From Ignavibacteria bacterium (lineage in GTDB: Bacteria > Bacteroidota > Ignavibacteria > Tepidaquicellales > Tepidaquicellaceae): a stretch of DNA of 60,141 bases. This document shows positions 37,172 to 45,106 of the stretch, piece after piece. Below the pieces are notes generated by a model, which saw only the letters and a program-made list of their open reading frames with translations, was not told the origin of the DNA and did not search any database. Every line of letters starts with the position of its first letter. Position 1 is the stretch's first letter. The position numbers and the translations under genes are program-made. The DNA is taken from positions 1 through 60,141 of the forward strand of contig JAIBBK010000023.1 in the NCBI GenBank assembly GCA_019694675.1, read 5' to 3'.

Positions 37172-38023
37172 TCAGTATCTGCTAATGAACAGCTCCTCCT
37201 GCCTGCCGTTCATCAGGAGATCATGCGATTCTATATGGGCATATGCATTATGGTTGTGAATGCTCTCAAAATTCTCTGCCTCAACGCTGTACCAGGTTAT
37301 CTTGTCGTTTTCCTTCAGTTTTACCACTATGTTTCTGACGAGGTCTTCAACAAATACCGGATTCTCATAAGCCCTCTCTGTTACAAACTTCTCATCCTCC
37401 CTCTTAAGCAGAGAGTAAAGCTCACTGCTGGCGCTCGCTTCCACCACCGAGATCACATCCTCTATCCAGACAGTATCTTTGAACCTCACTGACACCGTGG
37501 CTTCGCCCCGCTGATTGTGGGCTCCGTACTTTGAGATGTTCTTTGAACAAGGGCAGAGCGTTGTTACAGGCACTTTGACGGTCATAATGAAATCCTTCTT
37601 ATGCCCTTTCTTCACGGCATGAAACTTCACCTGATAGTCGATCAGTGACGGTTTACCGGTAACGGGAGCATTCTTCTGCTTGAAATACGGAAACTCGATC
37701 TCTATGTGCGATGCTGTTGCATGCAGTTTCTTCTGCATCTCGCTCAGTATGCTTTCAATTGAGTCAACATGAATCTCCCTGTTCTCCGACTGCAGTATCT
37801 CCACGAACCTGCTCATGTGCGTACCCTTGAATTCCTTCGGAAGGTCAACCGTCATTGCAACGGTTGCTATTGTATGCTGAATTTCGTTGTCGCGGTCTTT
37901 TACGGCTATCGGGTATTTGAGATTCTTGACGCCGACCTTGTCGATCGGAAGCTGCCTTATGTCATTCTGGCTTTGGATATCCGGCAATTGCGAAGGGTTC
38001 TTTGCGGTAATTTCTGAATCCAT
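37172..38023 (-). CDS. folE2: GTP cyclohydrolase I type B (FolE2/MptA family)
   Basis: A 283-residue member of the COG1469 GTP cyclohydrolase family, which converts GTP to dihydroneopterin triphosphate for folate and queuosine synthesis using various divalent metals instead of zinc. The N-terminus LPIDKVGVKNLKYPIAVKD, the GTHMSRFVEIL motif, the catalytic/metal cysteine in TTLCPCSK (Cys157), GAHNQRG (167-173) and the ending ESIHNHNAYAHIE are all family hallmarks. I choose the ATG at 38023 (MDSEITAKNPS); an upstream ATG at 38059 adds 12 residues only. A 73-bp gap separates it from the Nudix gene. Confidence 0.96.
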   Translation of the reverse strand: MDSEITAKNPSQLPDIQSQNDIRQLPIDKVGVKNLKYPIAVKDRDNEIQHTIATVAMTVDLPKEFKGTHMSRFVEILQSENREIHVDSIESILSEMQKKLHATASHIEIEFPYFKQKNAPVTGKPSLIDYQVKFHAVKKGHKKDFIMTVKVPVTTLCPCSKNISKYGAHNQRGEATVSVRFKDTVWIEDVISVVEASASSELYSLLKREDEKFVTERAYENPVFVEDLVRNIVVKLKENDKITWYSVEAENFESIHNHNAYAHIESHDLLMNGRQEELFISRY

Positions 38024-38096
38024 TAATGTAATTTGGTTAGTTGGTTTTTTGAAATGCAACGGTAGATTTAACCATATCCTATATTATAAAATTTCT

Positions 38097-38561
38097 TCAG
38101 ATCAGGACAATATCGGGATAGTCTGTGCAGTCAAGCGTAACAATGAACGGTTGTTCACGGCTTTCCAGCACCATATTCCAAATGAATTTCCTGTCGGTTT
38201 CTGGTATGGCTGACTTCATTATGTCGCCCTTTTTCACAAATTCGAATGAACCTTCATTGCACGGAGGGGGAAGCTCATTCAGCTCTTGCCCGTACTGCAT
38301 GATGAATATCATGATGTTTCCCGCACCGGGATAGTTCTTCTCCGTTACGATGCCTCTCAGCAGCCAGTCATCGGGAGATGTGCGCATCGAGCATTCTTCG
38401 AACGCTTCCCTTGCGGCGCACACCGAAGGAGATTCTGCATCTTCCGTGTGAAGCTTTCCGCCCGGAGGCGAGAGGAGTCCTTTGTTCGGCTCTCTTTCTC
38501 TCTTCATCAGCAGATACTCGCCGTCAGTGTTCATTATATAAAGAAGTGTTGCAAGCTTCAT
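38097..38561 (-). CDS. Nudix (MutT-like) hydrolase
   Basis: A 154-residue Nudix hydrolase from the ATG at 38561 (MKLATLLYIMNTDGEYLLMK); a GTG at 38570 that overlaps the upstream stop is an equal alternative. The Nudix box is present but variant: GGKLHTEDAESPSVCAAREA runs into FEECSM, with two extra residues after the first glycines and Ser in place of the final conserved Gly. The metal-binding REAFEE core is intact. The N-terminal half (REREPNKGLLSPPGGK) matches 8-oxo-dGTP diphosphatase-type enzymes, so cleaning of oxidised nucleotides is likely but not certain. It immediately follows the pseudo-amidohydrolase gene. Confidence 0.85.
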   Translation of the reverse strand: MKLATLLYIMNTDGEYLLMKREREPNKGLLSPPGGKLHTEDAESPSVCAAREAFEECSMRTSPDDWLLRGIVTEKNYPGAGNIMIFIMQYGQELNELPPPCNEGSFEFVKKGDIMKSAIPETDRKFIWNMVLESREQPFIVTLDCTDYPDIVLI

Positions 38562-38566
38562 GAAGA

Positions 38567-40342
38567 TCACTCGCCTTCCCTGAATCCGAACCTCAGCGCT
38601 GAACGCTTCGGCTGTACGGGTTCTTCGGCGGCCTGAGTCTTCGGCCTTGCCGATTTGTCTTCGAGTTCGTCGTCTAACTTCACCGCTTTCTGTACGGCCG
38701 GCTTCTGCACCACCTGCTTCACCGGCGTCTTTGTTCCCGCAAGCCTTATTCCAAGCCGCGGTACCTCAGCTTCAGCCGGAAGATCCTCATCATCATCAAG
38801 AAGGTTCAGGTCTTTTTCAATGGACCTGATCTCAACGATCCCGGGCCTCTTCTCTTCCTGTTCTTCTTCTCTCGGATTCCTGAATTCTTGTTCTTCATTT
38901 CTGAGGATTTTGAATTCTCCGTCACCCATATATTCGCCCGTTTCGGTCATATCAACAAAAATCTCGCCGGGCTTCTGTTCGGGCTCCGCTTCAGTGCCTA
39001 TTTCCAGCCTGCCGACCCTTTTCTCGCGGAGCTTCTTTTCTCTGTATTCCCTGAACTTGCCTGCAGAATAAAGTAGTGATGCCAGCTCGGCTGACTTGGA
39101 CGCATCAAGAAGGTCTTTCTCCTTATTCTCGGTTGCTGAATTGTAAACGCTCTCACCCTTTACCAAAACATCGGTGATGTCTTTTGTATTGAGATATTTT
39201 ATTATGTGCCAGCATACAGACTCGCAGTCAAAGTCAGGCAGGCCCCCTGAATTCCTGAGATCGCGAAGTGACAGAATGACAAGGTCTGCCGATTTCATCC
39301 TCTCAATGCTTCCGGTCACGTTGCCGAATCCGAATGCGGAGGACGGAACCGAAGTCACCGATCTCATTAATTCCTCACAAGTCACATGTCCTGCAGACGC
39401 CGCCGCGAGGATCTTCAGTTCCGTAAGAATGTCGGAGCCGGTCAAGCCGGTTCCTGCCATCACTCTTACACCCGAGGCAAATAAACGCCGAACAAGCGTA
39501 AGGTCTCCGGAAAGAGCCGCAATATCCGAAGGGCAGATTATCACTCCTGCATCAATGTCTTTCAGTGTTCCGATCTCGCCGTCAGTGAGAATGCAGGGAT
39601 CCGCAAGATAAGACGAGTTTCCGAGAAGCCCGCTGTCGTTAAGAACGTTCACAAATGGTTTGCCGAATGTCTGCTTCAGGGTTTCCAGCGCCGTGCCCGA
39701 AAGAGATGCATCGACGATGAGCATTGACTGCTTTGCCAGCACAAGCCGTTTGAGAGAAGAGATCGCGTATGAGTTGATGTTCTCATCTGCCCTGAATCCT
39801 GCAGCAACTTTGCCGCGGAGCAGTCCGGGATCTTCTACCAGCTTGCTGTCAAAAGATGTGATGTTGAAATGCTGTTTTATCCACTCCTGCTTTGAGTAAA
39901 CATCTGCCGCCTGCTGTTTCTTATATGAAGGGCTTGCTTCGTTTATGAATGTCTCCCCGCACTTAAGCGCTCTCCTGTAAGTGAGCTCAATAATGTCTTC
40001 AAGCCTTCCTTTGTTCACGCTCTCGGACAAGTACCTGTCAATCAGGTTGAGAGATACGAATCCGTTCAGGTTTTCATAACTGCATTTGGTGAAGAACATC
40101 CTTGCGTGTGAATAAGAGGATATGAGCCTTGAGTTGAACAATCCGGGAATAACGATCTTACCGTTGGCATCGATCACCTCTCCGCCGGGATTTGAAGAAA
40201 GGAATTCCTTTGCGTTCGTCTTGCCTTCGTAATCTATTGAACTGATCTTGCCGTTCCTTAATACAATGTCAAAGAGACCGGTCTTGCCTGCCTTGTCTAG
40301 AGTCAGAACAATGCCGCCCTTTATAAGTACAGGTTTAGTCAT
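38567..40342 (-). CDS. Amidohydrolase-family protein lacking metal ligands (probable pseudoenzyme)
   Basis: A 591-residue protein. Residues 1-400 follow the ATZ/TRZ-type amidohydrolase fold: ILKNGK-like start (LRNGKISSIDYEG), VIDANGKIVIPGLFN, then the TIM barrel and a returning strand (DITDVLVKGESVYN). The metal ligands are missing: the HxH after PGL(F/I)N is replaced by R72 and I74; the barrel histidines are Asp211 (LIVDASLSG) and Asp248 (LADPC); the GTD aspartate is Gly299 (AGTGLTGS). A highly charged ~150-residue tail (EEQEEKRPG, LDDDEDLPAEAE, VQKPAVQKAV) follows and is probably disordered. It is encoded 15 bp after an asparaginase-like gene. A binding or regulatory role is more likely than catalysis. 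Confidence 0.8.
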   Translation of the reverse strand: MTKPVLIKGGIVLTLDKAGKTGLFDIVLRNGKISSIDYEGKTNAKEFLSSNPGGEVIDANGKIVIPGLFNSRLISSYSHARMFFTKCSYENLNGFVSLNLIDRYLSESVNKGRLEDIIELTYRRALKCGETFINEASPSYKKQQAADVYSKQEWIKQHFNITSFDSKLVEDPGLLRGKVAAGFRADENINSYAISSLKRLVLAKQSMLIVDASLSGTALETLKQTFGKPFVNVLNDSGLLGNSSYLADPCILTDGEIGTLKDIDAGVIICPSDIAALSGDLTLVRRLFASGVRVMAGTGLTGSDILTELKILAAASAGHVTCEELMRSVTSVPSSAFGFGNVTGSIERMKSADLVILSLRDLRNSGGLPDFDCESVCWHIIKYLNTKDITDVLVKGESVYNSATENKEKDLLDASKSAELASLLYSAGKFREYREKKLREKRVGRLEIGTEAEPEQKPGEIFVDMTETGEYMGDGEFKILRNEEQEFRNPREEEQEEKRPGIVEIRSIEKDLNLLDDDEDLPAEAEVPRLGIRLAGTKTPVKQVVQKPAVQKAVKLDDELEDKSARPKTQAAEEPVQPKRSALRFGFREGE

Positions 40343-40357
40343 TGCAGAATATTATTC

Positions 40358-41317
40358 TTACAGGTCTTCAATTTCAAATTCTTCGTCAAGATAAGAATCG
40401 CTGTTGTAAAGTCTGTTTCCGCCTTCATCCGCTACGGCATACTGGAAACCCTTGCGAACGCTGTATGCACCGTATTCTCCTTTCACATTCAAAGCAATGA
40501 ATCCCACCTGGTAAATGTGATCGCGGTTAAGATCGGACAGATGATTTAGCCTTATCACCCTCTCGCACGCAAGCTTGCATGCTTCGGTAGGTGAATGTCC
40601 GTTGCGCATTAGTTCCACTATCAGAAAACTCCCGCATGCCCGTATTGTCTCTTCTCCCCTTCCTGTTGAAGATGCGCCGCCAACATCACCGTCAACATAG
40701 AGCCCGGAACCGATGATGGGGCTGTCACCGACTCTGCCGTGAAGCTTCCATGCCATACCGCTTGTTGTGCAGGAAGCCGAGATGTGTCCGTCGGCGTCCA
40801 TTGCCACCAGTCCTATTGTATCATGATTACCGTCGTCGTTTATCCTGCTCAGCTTATCCTTTTTAAGGAAATCGTCTGTGTGAATCTCCTGCGGCTTGGT
40901 TGCGCCGGATGCTTTCCATTCCCAAAACCTCTTTATAGATTCTTCTGTGAGAAGGCTTTCGGGTTTGAAGCCGTTCTTGAGTGCAAATGCAAGCGCACCG
41001 TCTCCGGCAAGTATTGTATGTTCGGTATTCTCAAGCACCATCCTTGCAAGGCTAACGGGGTTCTTTATGTTCTCGACGCTTATCACGGATCCTATCCGCG
41101 CGTTCCAGTCCATGATGGCCGCATCAAGCGTTACTCTTCCCTCACAGTCGGGAAGTCCGCCGAATCCTACGCTGAGAACCGTCGGATCATTCTCCGAAAC
41201 TTTCACGCCTTCCTCTGCGGCATCAAGCGAGTTGCCTCCTTCCGCAAGGATCCTGTATGCGACCTCGTTTGCCGCAAGCCCGTGCTTCCAGGTTGAAATG
41301 ACTATCGGTTTTGCCAT
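40358..41317 (-). CDS. N-terminal-nucleophile asparaginase (aspartylglucosaminidase/isoaspartyl peptidase family)
   Basis: A 319-residue Ntn hydrolase made as a precursor that should cleave itself before Thr167 in NHDTIGLVAMD to expose the nucleophile. Family landmarks include VISTWKHGLAANEVA, GGNSLDAAEEG, VGFGGLPDCEG, GRVGDSPIIGSGLYVDGDVG and GASSTGRGEETIR. The GGLP(D/N) and NHDTIG wording fits the N4-(beta-N-acetylglucosaminyl)-L-asparaginase branch, which splits glycan-Asn bonds. Isoaspartyl peptidase activity is the alternative. There is no signal peptide, so it acts in the cytoplasm. Gaps of 14-15 bp to both neighbours indicate co-transcription with the esterase and pseudo-amidohydrolase genes. 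Confidence 0.93.
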   Translation of the reverse strand: MAKPIVISTWKHGLAANEVAYRILAEGGNSLDAAEEGVKVSENDPTVLSVGFGGLPDCEGRVTLDAAIMDWNARIGSVISVENIKNPVSLARMVLENTEHTILAGDGALAFALKNGFKPESLLTEESIKRFWEWKASGATKPQEIHTDDFLKKDKLSRINDDGNHDTIGLVAMDADGHISASCTTSGMAWKLHGRVGDSPIIGSGLYVDGDVGGASSTGRGEETIRACGSFLIVELMRNGHSPTEACKLACERVIRLNHLSDLNRDHIYQVGFIALNVKGEYGAYSVRKGFQYAVADEGGNRLYNSDSYLDEEFEIEDL

Positions 41318-41331
41318 CCTGCTTCTTTGAA

Positions 41332-42360
41332 TTATCCTGTTATCTTTGAAGAGATCATTGCAAATGTTCTGTCGTACCTGTACTGAATATCCGAGTGCGT
41401 CCCGGGAAACTCCTCGTGGTGGTGTCTTATGCGCATTGACTTCAGCTTTGAACAGAATATCCTTGCTCCCGCATGCAGGTTGAACTGATCATATATCCCC
41501 GCGTCAACAAATATCAGCCGGAGTTTTCTCAGATTGTCGGCATACAGCTCAGCCATTCTTACGGGATCGTTCATCAGCCATTTGTCAAAGACCTTCCTGT
41601 CGGGTTCACAGGTCACGGGATCAAATGGCAGATCGAATCCGTATCCTTTTGTCTTCACGCCTGCAAGGTTCGGGGAATAACAGCTCGACATTGCCACTAA
41701 GTTAAGCACATCAAAAAAATTCTTTCCCTTCGGCTGTGATTTGTTGATCTCTTTTGAGATGAAATGCTTCACCGCCGCATGCCCCTTCCCGTAAACCTCA
41801 AGCCCCGTGAGACTCTTCGGAAAATCCGGCATGTAACAGTATTCAAATGCCATATCGCCTGCAGTGGAGCACATCAGTCCGAATATGCCCGGATGCTTCA
41901 TTGCAAGCACTGCCGCTCCGTATCCGCCGCTTGACTTTCCGCAAACAGCCCTGCTTTCAGGCACAGGCAATGTCCTGTAAACGGAATCAATGTACGGAAC
42001 AAGTTCTCTTATGACATAGTGTTCGTACTTTCCCGTTGCTGTCGAGTTGATGAACTGGCTTCCGCCGTATTTTGTCCTGCAGTCCGGCATCACCACAATC
42101 ATCTCTTTGATCTTCCTTTCGGCTATCAGCCGGTCGAGCCTCTGAGGAATGTTCTCCGATATGAAACTTTCGTTGAGATGTGTCATTCCCCATCCGGTAA
42201 AACCCGAGAGAAGAAATGCCACAGGAAATCTTCTGTCAGAACTGTAATATGAAGGAGGCAGGTAAACGGGAAACTCTCTCACATGAGGGTCGCCGAGAGG
42301 ATTGTTCTTCAGCAGTTTGCTTTCAAATGTTTCTATCTTGACCGTGCCCTTTGCACTCAT
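41332..42360 (-). CDS. Alpha/beta-hydrolase esterase (esterase D/feruloyl-esterase family)
   Basis: A 342-residue protein of the PF00756 esterase family. The nucleophile elbow is GKSSGG (Ser143), followed by YGAAVLAMKHPGIFG. The acid is probably the Asp in FVDAGIYDQFNLHAG, and the histidine is in FPGTHSDIQYRY. RFPVAFLLSGFTGWG is the usual strand and oxyanion loop. No signal peptide is present. Family members hydrolyse S-formylglutathione, siderophores, feruloyl esters or mycolyl chains, so the substrate is open. The start codon overlaps the ispD stop (ATGA), so the two are translationally coupled. Confidence 0.88.
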   Translation of the reverse strand: MSAKGTVKIETFESKLLKNNPLGDPHVREFPVYLPPSYYSSDRRFPVAFLLSGFTGWGMTHLNESFISENIPQRLDRLIAERKIKEMIVVMPDCRTKYGGSQFINSTATGKYEHYVIRELVPYIDSVYRTLPVPESRAVCGKSSGGYGAAVLAMKHPGIFGLMCSTAGDMAFEYCYMPDFPKSLTGLEVYGKGHAAVKHFISKEINKSQPKGKNFFDVLNLVAMSSCYSPNLAGVKTKGYGFDLPFDPVTCEPDRKVFDKWLMNDPVRMAELYADNLRKLRLIFVDAGIYDQFNLHAGARIFCSKLKSMRIRHHHEEFPGTHSDIQYRYDRTFAMISSKITG

Positions 42361-43037
42361 CTGTCTGTTTTCCCCGCGTGTTTAAGGTCTTCTTTCACTG
42401 TGATCTTGATATTGCCCTTTTCGCCGGGAAATGTTTTCACTTTACAGCCTGCAAACTCTGCGACCGAAGATTCATCGGTTCCGTCATAGCGTTTTGAAGC
42501 GGCTTTCTCAAAAGCCCTGAACAGCGTATCAAACCTGAATCCCTGCGGAGTCTGTGCCGTCACAATCATGTTCCTGTCAATCGTTTCCTTGACGATTCCG
42601 TCCCTGCCGATCTTCTTCACGGTATCTGACACCGGCATCACGGGCAATGCGCATTTGTATCTCTTCGCATGCCTTATTGTACTTCTTATCAGTTCCTTGG
42701 AAACAAACGGCCTGACCGAATCATGTACAAGCACAATGTCTCCTGCCGAGCATCCGCTCACTTTCAGCGCATTGAAAACAGATTGCTGTCTTGTCTTTCC
42801 GCCTTCTACTATCGTCTTCGCCTTGCGCAGTCTGTTTTTTCTGATTATCGCAGAAAGCCGCACAAAGTGTCCGGGCTCCGCGGCAATTATGATCCTGTCA
42901 ACTTCCCTGCATGAATTGAACTTCTCCATCGTATGAGCAATGATCTCTTTGCCGGATATCTTCAGATACTGCTTTGGTAAGGGTCCGCCTATTCTGCTGC
43001 CTGTTCCCGCGGCAGGGATCACAACAACAACCTTCAT
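42357..43037 (-). CDS. ispD: 2-C-methyl-D-erythritol 4-phosphate cytidylyltransferase
   Basis: A 226-residue MEP-pathway enzyme that joins CTP to methylerythritol phosphate to give CDP-ME. The nucleotide-binding loop PAAGTGSRIGGPLPKQYL (8-25, with Arg15 and Lys22), VLVHDSVRPFV and TAQTPQGFR are diagnostic; the usual HDAARP motif reads HDSVRP here. Length is normal. It begins an eleven-gene minus-strand run and has a -7 element TAAATTTG upstream at 43072-43079. No ispF fusion or neighbour is present. Confidence 0.96.
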   Translation of the reverse strand: MKVVVVIPAAGTGSRIGGPLPKQYLKISGKEIIAHTMEKFNSCREVDRIIIAAEPGHFVRLSAIIRKNRLRKAKTIVEGGKTRQQSVFNALKVSGCSAGDIVLVHDSVRPFVSKELIRSTIRHAKRYKCALPVMPVSDTVKKIGRDGIVKETIDRNMIVTAQTPQGFRFDTLFRAFEKAASKRYDGTDESSVAEFAGCKVKTFPGEKGNIKITVKEDLKHAGKTDR

Positions 43038-43071
43038 TCAACAGTGAAAAAGAAATGGAAATATTATTGTG

Positions 43072-43251
43072 CAAATTTAGTCAATTTGATTTTGTTAATC
43101 TCTTGAATTCTGATTTCACAGAAGCTATCCATAGCCAATGCTATCCAAAACTCTTTCAGAAAGAAGAAAATGTTTTGGACGGCATTGATTTCCGAATTGA
43201 TCGTGCAGAACATTTTGTGTTAATCTGTCCGGAATAGTTTCATTATCTTTG
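43072..43251. promoter_or_regulatory. Divergent promoter region of ispD and the two-TM gene
   Basis: Two exact matches to the Bacteroidota -7 element lie back to back: TAAATTTG on the minus strand (43072-43079) ahead of ispD, and TATCTTTG on the plus strand (43244-43251) ahead of the gene at 43273. Neither has a clear TTTG at 19-21 bp; on the plus strand a TTTG lies 26 bp upstream. Confidence 0.45.
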
Positions 43252-43272
43252 CAAAAAAAAACCGGAGAGCAA

Positions 43273-43671
43273 ATGAACGATGAGATCAGAAAGAGCATTG
43301 CCAAAGCTGAATCTCTTGTTGCAAAGTTGCGCAAGACAAATTCGCGGTACATCGTCATAAGCCTTGCCGCAAGCGTGCTTGCGACTCTGCTTGCAGGCTT
43401 GACAGCTTTCACGGGGCCGGTGGCAGGGCAGGGCCCGCCGGCATGGAAGTGGACCTGCGGAATAGTGGCCGTGTTCACTGCAACTGCCACGATCTTCACG
43501 GGGCTTCAGAAGCAGCTTATGATCACGGAAAAGCTTTCAAAGGCAACAGAGTGCGTGGGCAAGCTCCGCTCTATAGATTTCACTCTGAGCAATTCGGAAA
43601 AGGATGAAGAGAGAAAAGATGCGCTGAGCGAATATAAGAAAGTGCTTGAGGTTTACAGCGAGTACGTATGA
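43273..43671 (+). CDS. Small two-transmembrane protein (SLATT/DUF4231-like)
   Basis: A 132-residue protein from the ATG at 43273, preceded by GGAG at 43264-43267; an upstream TTG at 43249 lies within the promoter. An N-terminal amphipathic helix (IRKSIAKAESLVAKLRKT) leads to two membrane helices (about 26-46 and 60-78) separated by a short Gly/Pro loop, then a charged C-terminal helix (KLSKATECVGKLRSID). The layout resembles SLATT/DUF4231 proteins, some of which act with nucleotide-signal systems, but the match is by general shape only. A barrel-protein gene follows after 45 bp. Confidence 0.65.
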   Translation: MNDEIRKSIAKAESLVAKLRKTNSRYIVISLAASVLATLLAGLTAFTGPVAGQGPPAWKWTCGIVAVFTATATIFTGLQKQLMITEKLSKATECVGKLRSIDFTLSNSEKDEERKDALSEYKKVLEVYSEYV

Positions 43672-43716
43672 ATCACGGCGGCATGTTTCCAGTTACTGCA
43701 AACAAAATCTTCATGA

Positions 43717-44265
43717 ATGAACATTAAGATATTAGCGCTGGCGGTGATGCTCGCTTTTGCGGGTACTGCCCCGGCACAGGATCTTCCACCGCTCAGGTTT
43801 CACGGGCCAGCCGGAACACAGCAATCCGCATCTGCATCATTCGGTGAGATTGCACTGATTCTGTTTCCCGTCAATCCGGTTCTCCTCATCGAAAATGAAA
43901 AGTTCTACGTCGGCATTACGAAAGAAATTTCTCTCGGTGCTTATCCCTACGGAAGGGTTGCCGCGGAATATTCCCTGATCTTCAGAGACACACGGCTCAA
44001 TCATCTCAGGTTCTCATACAATTATGATTTCGCACTCGAAGCGCGCGACCTTGGCGCTGTATTGCTGAGTGTGGGCGGAGGGTATTTCACCGACTTCAGC
44101 AAGGAAGGATATTTTCCTCAGGTTTCATTCGGCCTGCTGTTTCCTGTTTTTGAAAATGTCGCGGCAAATCCTTACCTGAAGCTCAGGCATACGTTTATGA
44201 CGGATTCGAATGAATCGGACATCTCTGACCTGTCACTTGGTTTCGGGCTCTATATCGGACTCTGA
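43717..44265 (+). CDS. Putative outer-membrane beta-barrel protein
   Basis: A 182-residue protein with a signal peptide (MNIKILALAVMLAFAGTAPA, cleaved before QDLPP). The mature sequence consists of amphipathic strands (FYVGITKEISLGAYPYG, NHLRFSYNYDFALEA, VLLSVGGGYFTDF, LSLGFGLYIGL) expected of a small barrel. No family is recognised. It may be co-transcribed with the two-TM protein gene 45 bp upstream, and it converges on rsmA with only 19 bp between the stops. Confidence 0.7.
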   Translation: MNIKILALAVMLAFAGTAPAQDLPPLRFHGPAGTQQSASASFGEIALILFPVNPVLLIENEKFYVGITKEISLGAYPYGRVAAEYSLIFRDTRLNHLRFSYNYDFALEARDLGAVLLSVGGGYFTDFSKEGYFPQVSFGLLFPVFENVAANPYLKLRHTFMTDSNESDISDLSLGFGLYIGL

Positions 44266-44284
44266 TCTGTTGAAGCGTCAGCAA

Positions 44285-45106
44285 TTACACTGATCTCTTA
44301 AGACTGCCGATCATATCCGAAAGCAGTATGAACTCCTCCGGAGTGAGCGTCTCCGGCCTTCTTGTAAGGTCGAACTCAAGTTCATCCGGGCTTATTCCGC
44401 AGAGCCTGAAAACATTGGCAAGTGAATTGCTCAACACCTTTCTTCTCTTTCCAAAACTTTCACGGACAACAAGTTTGAACAGTGCTGGATCTCCCGAACC
44501 TGAAATCAGCGGACTGCCGCTGAAGTCAAGACTGATGATGCTTGATGTGACAGTTGGCTTTGGGAAGAATGCGGTGGGCGGAACATGGAACAGGATCTTA
44601 GGCGTGCAGTATGCCTGTGACTGTACGGAGAGGATGCCGTAGTTCTTTGAGCGCGGCGAAGCCGCGATCCGCATGGCGACCTCCTTTTGCATCATAAGCA
44701 CGGCGGAAGCGATGAGTTCCCGGGAGTCGAAGAGTTTGAACAGGATCTTGCTGGTGATGTTGTAAGGGATGTTGCCGATGACTTTGAGCTTACTCCCCGA
44801 AGGGGAGTTTCCGGCCCTTAGTTCGTAATCGAGAAAATCATCATGAACTATCTCGGCGATTCCTTCATACTGTTTGCGCAGATCTTCGCAGACCGCCTTG
44901 TCATACTCCACAGCAGTGAAACTGCGCGGCTTCCCGGCTATGTGTTTTGTAAGGGCCCCTCTTCCCGGGCCGATCTCAACTACCGTGTCATCATGTGCTA
45001 TTGCAAGCGCCTGTACGATCTTTCGCGCAATGTTGTCGTCAACAAGAAAATTCTGTCCGAGAAATTTCTTGGGCCTGTAAAGTTCGAACTTGTCTTCGGC
45101 TTTCAA
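44285..45106 (-). CDS. rsmA: 16S rRNA dimethyladenosine transferase
   Basis: A 273-residue KsgA-type methyltransferase that dimethylates two adjacent adenines near the 3' end of 16S rRNA during 30S maturation. KKFLGQNFLVDDNIARKI at the start, the SAM loop VVEIGPGRGALT (43-54) and the catalytic NIPYNIT (112-118) are intact. The start is a TTG directly after the stop of the penicillin-acylase-family gene (TAATTG); no ATG precedes the conserved FLGQNF block, so the TTG is needed. The two genes are evidently one transcript. Confidence 0.96.
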   Translation of the reverse strand: MKAEDKFELYRPKKFLGQNFLVDDNIARKIVQALAIAHDDTVVEIGPGRGALTKHIAGKPRSFTAVEYDKAVCEDLRKQYEGIAEIVHDDFLDYELRAGNSPSGSKLKVIGNIPYNITSKILFKLFDSRELIASAVLMMQKEVAMRIAASPRSKNYGILSVQSQAYCTPKILFHVPPTAFFPKPTVTSSIISLDFSGSPLISGSGDPALFKLVVRESFGKRRKVLSNSLANVFRLCGISPDELEFDLTRRPETLTPEEFILLSDMIGSLKRSV

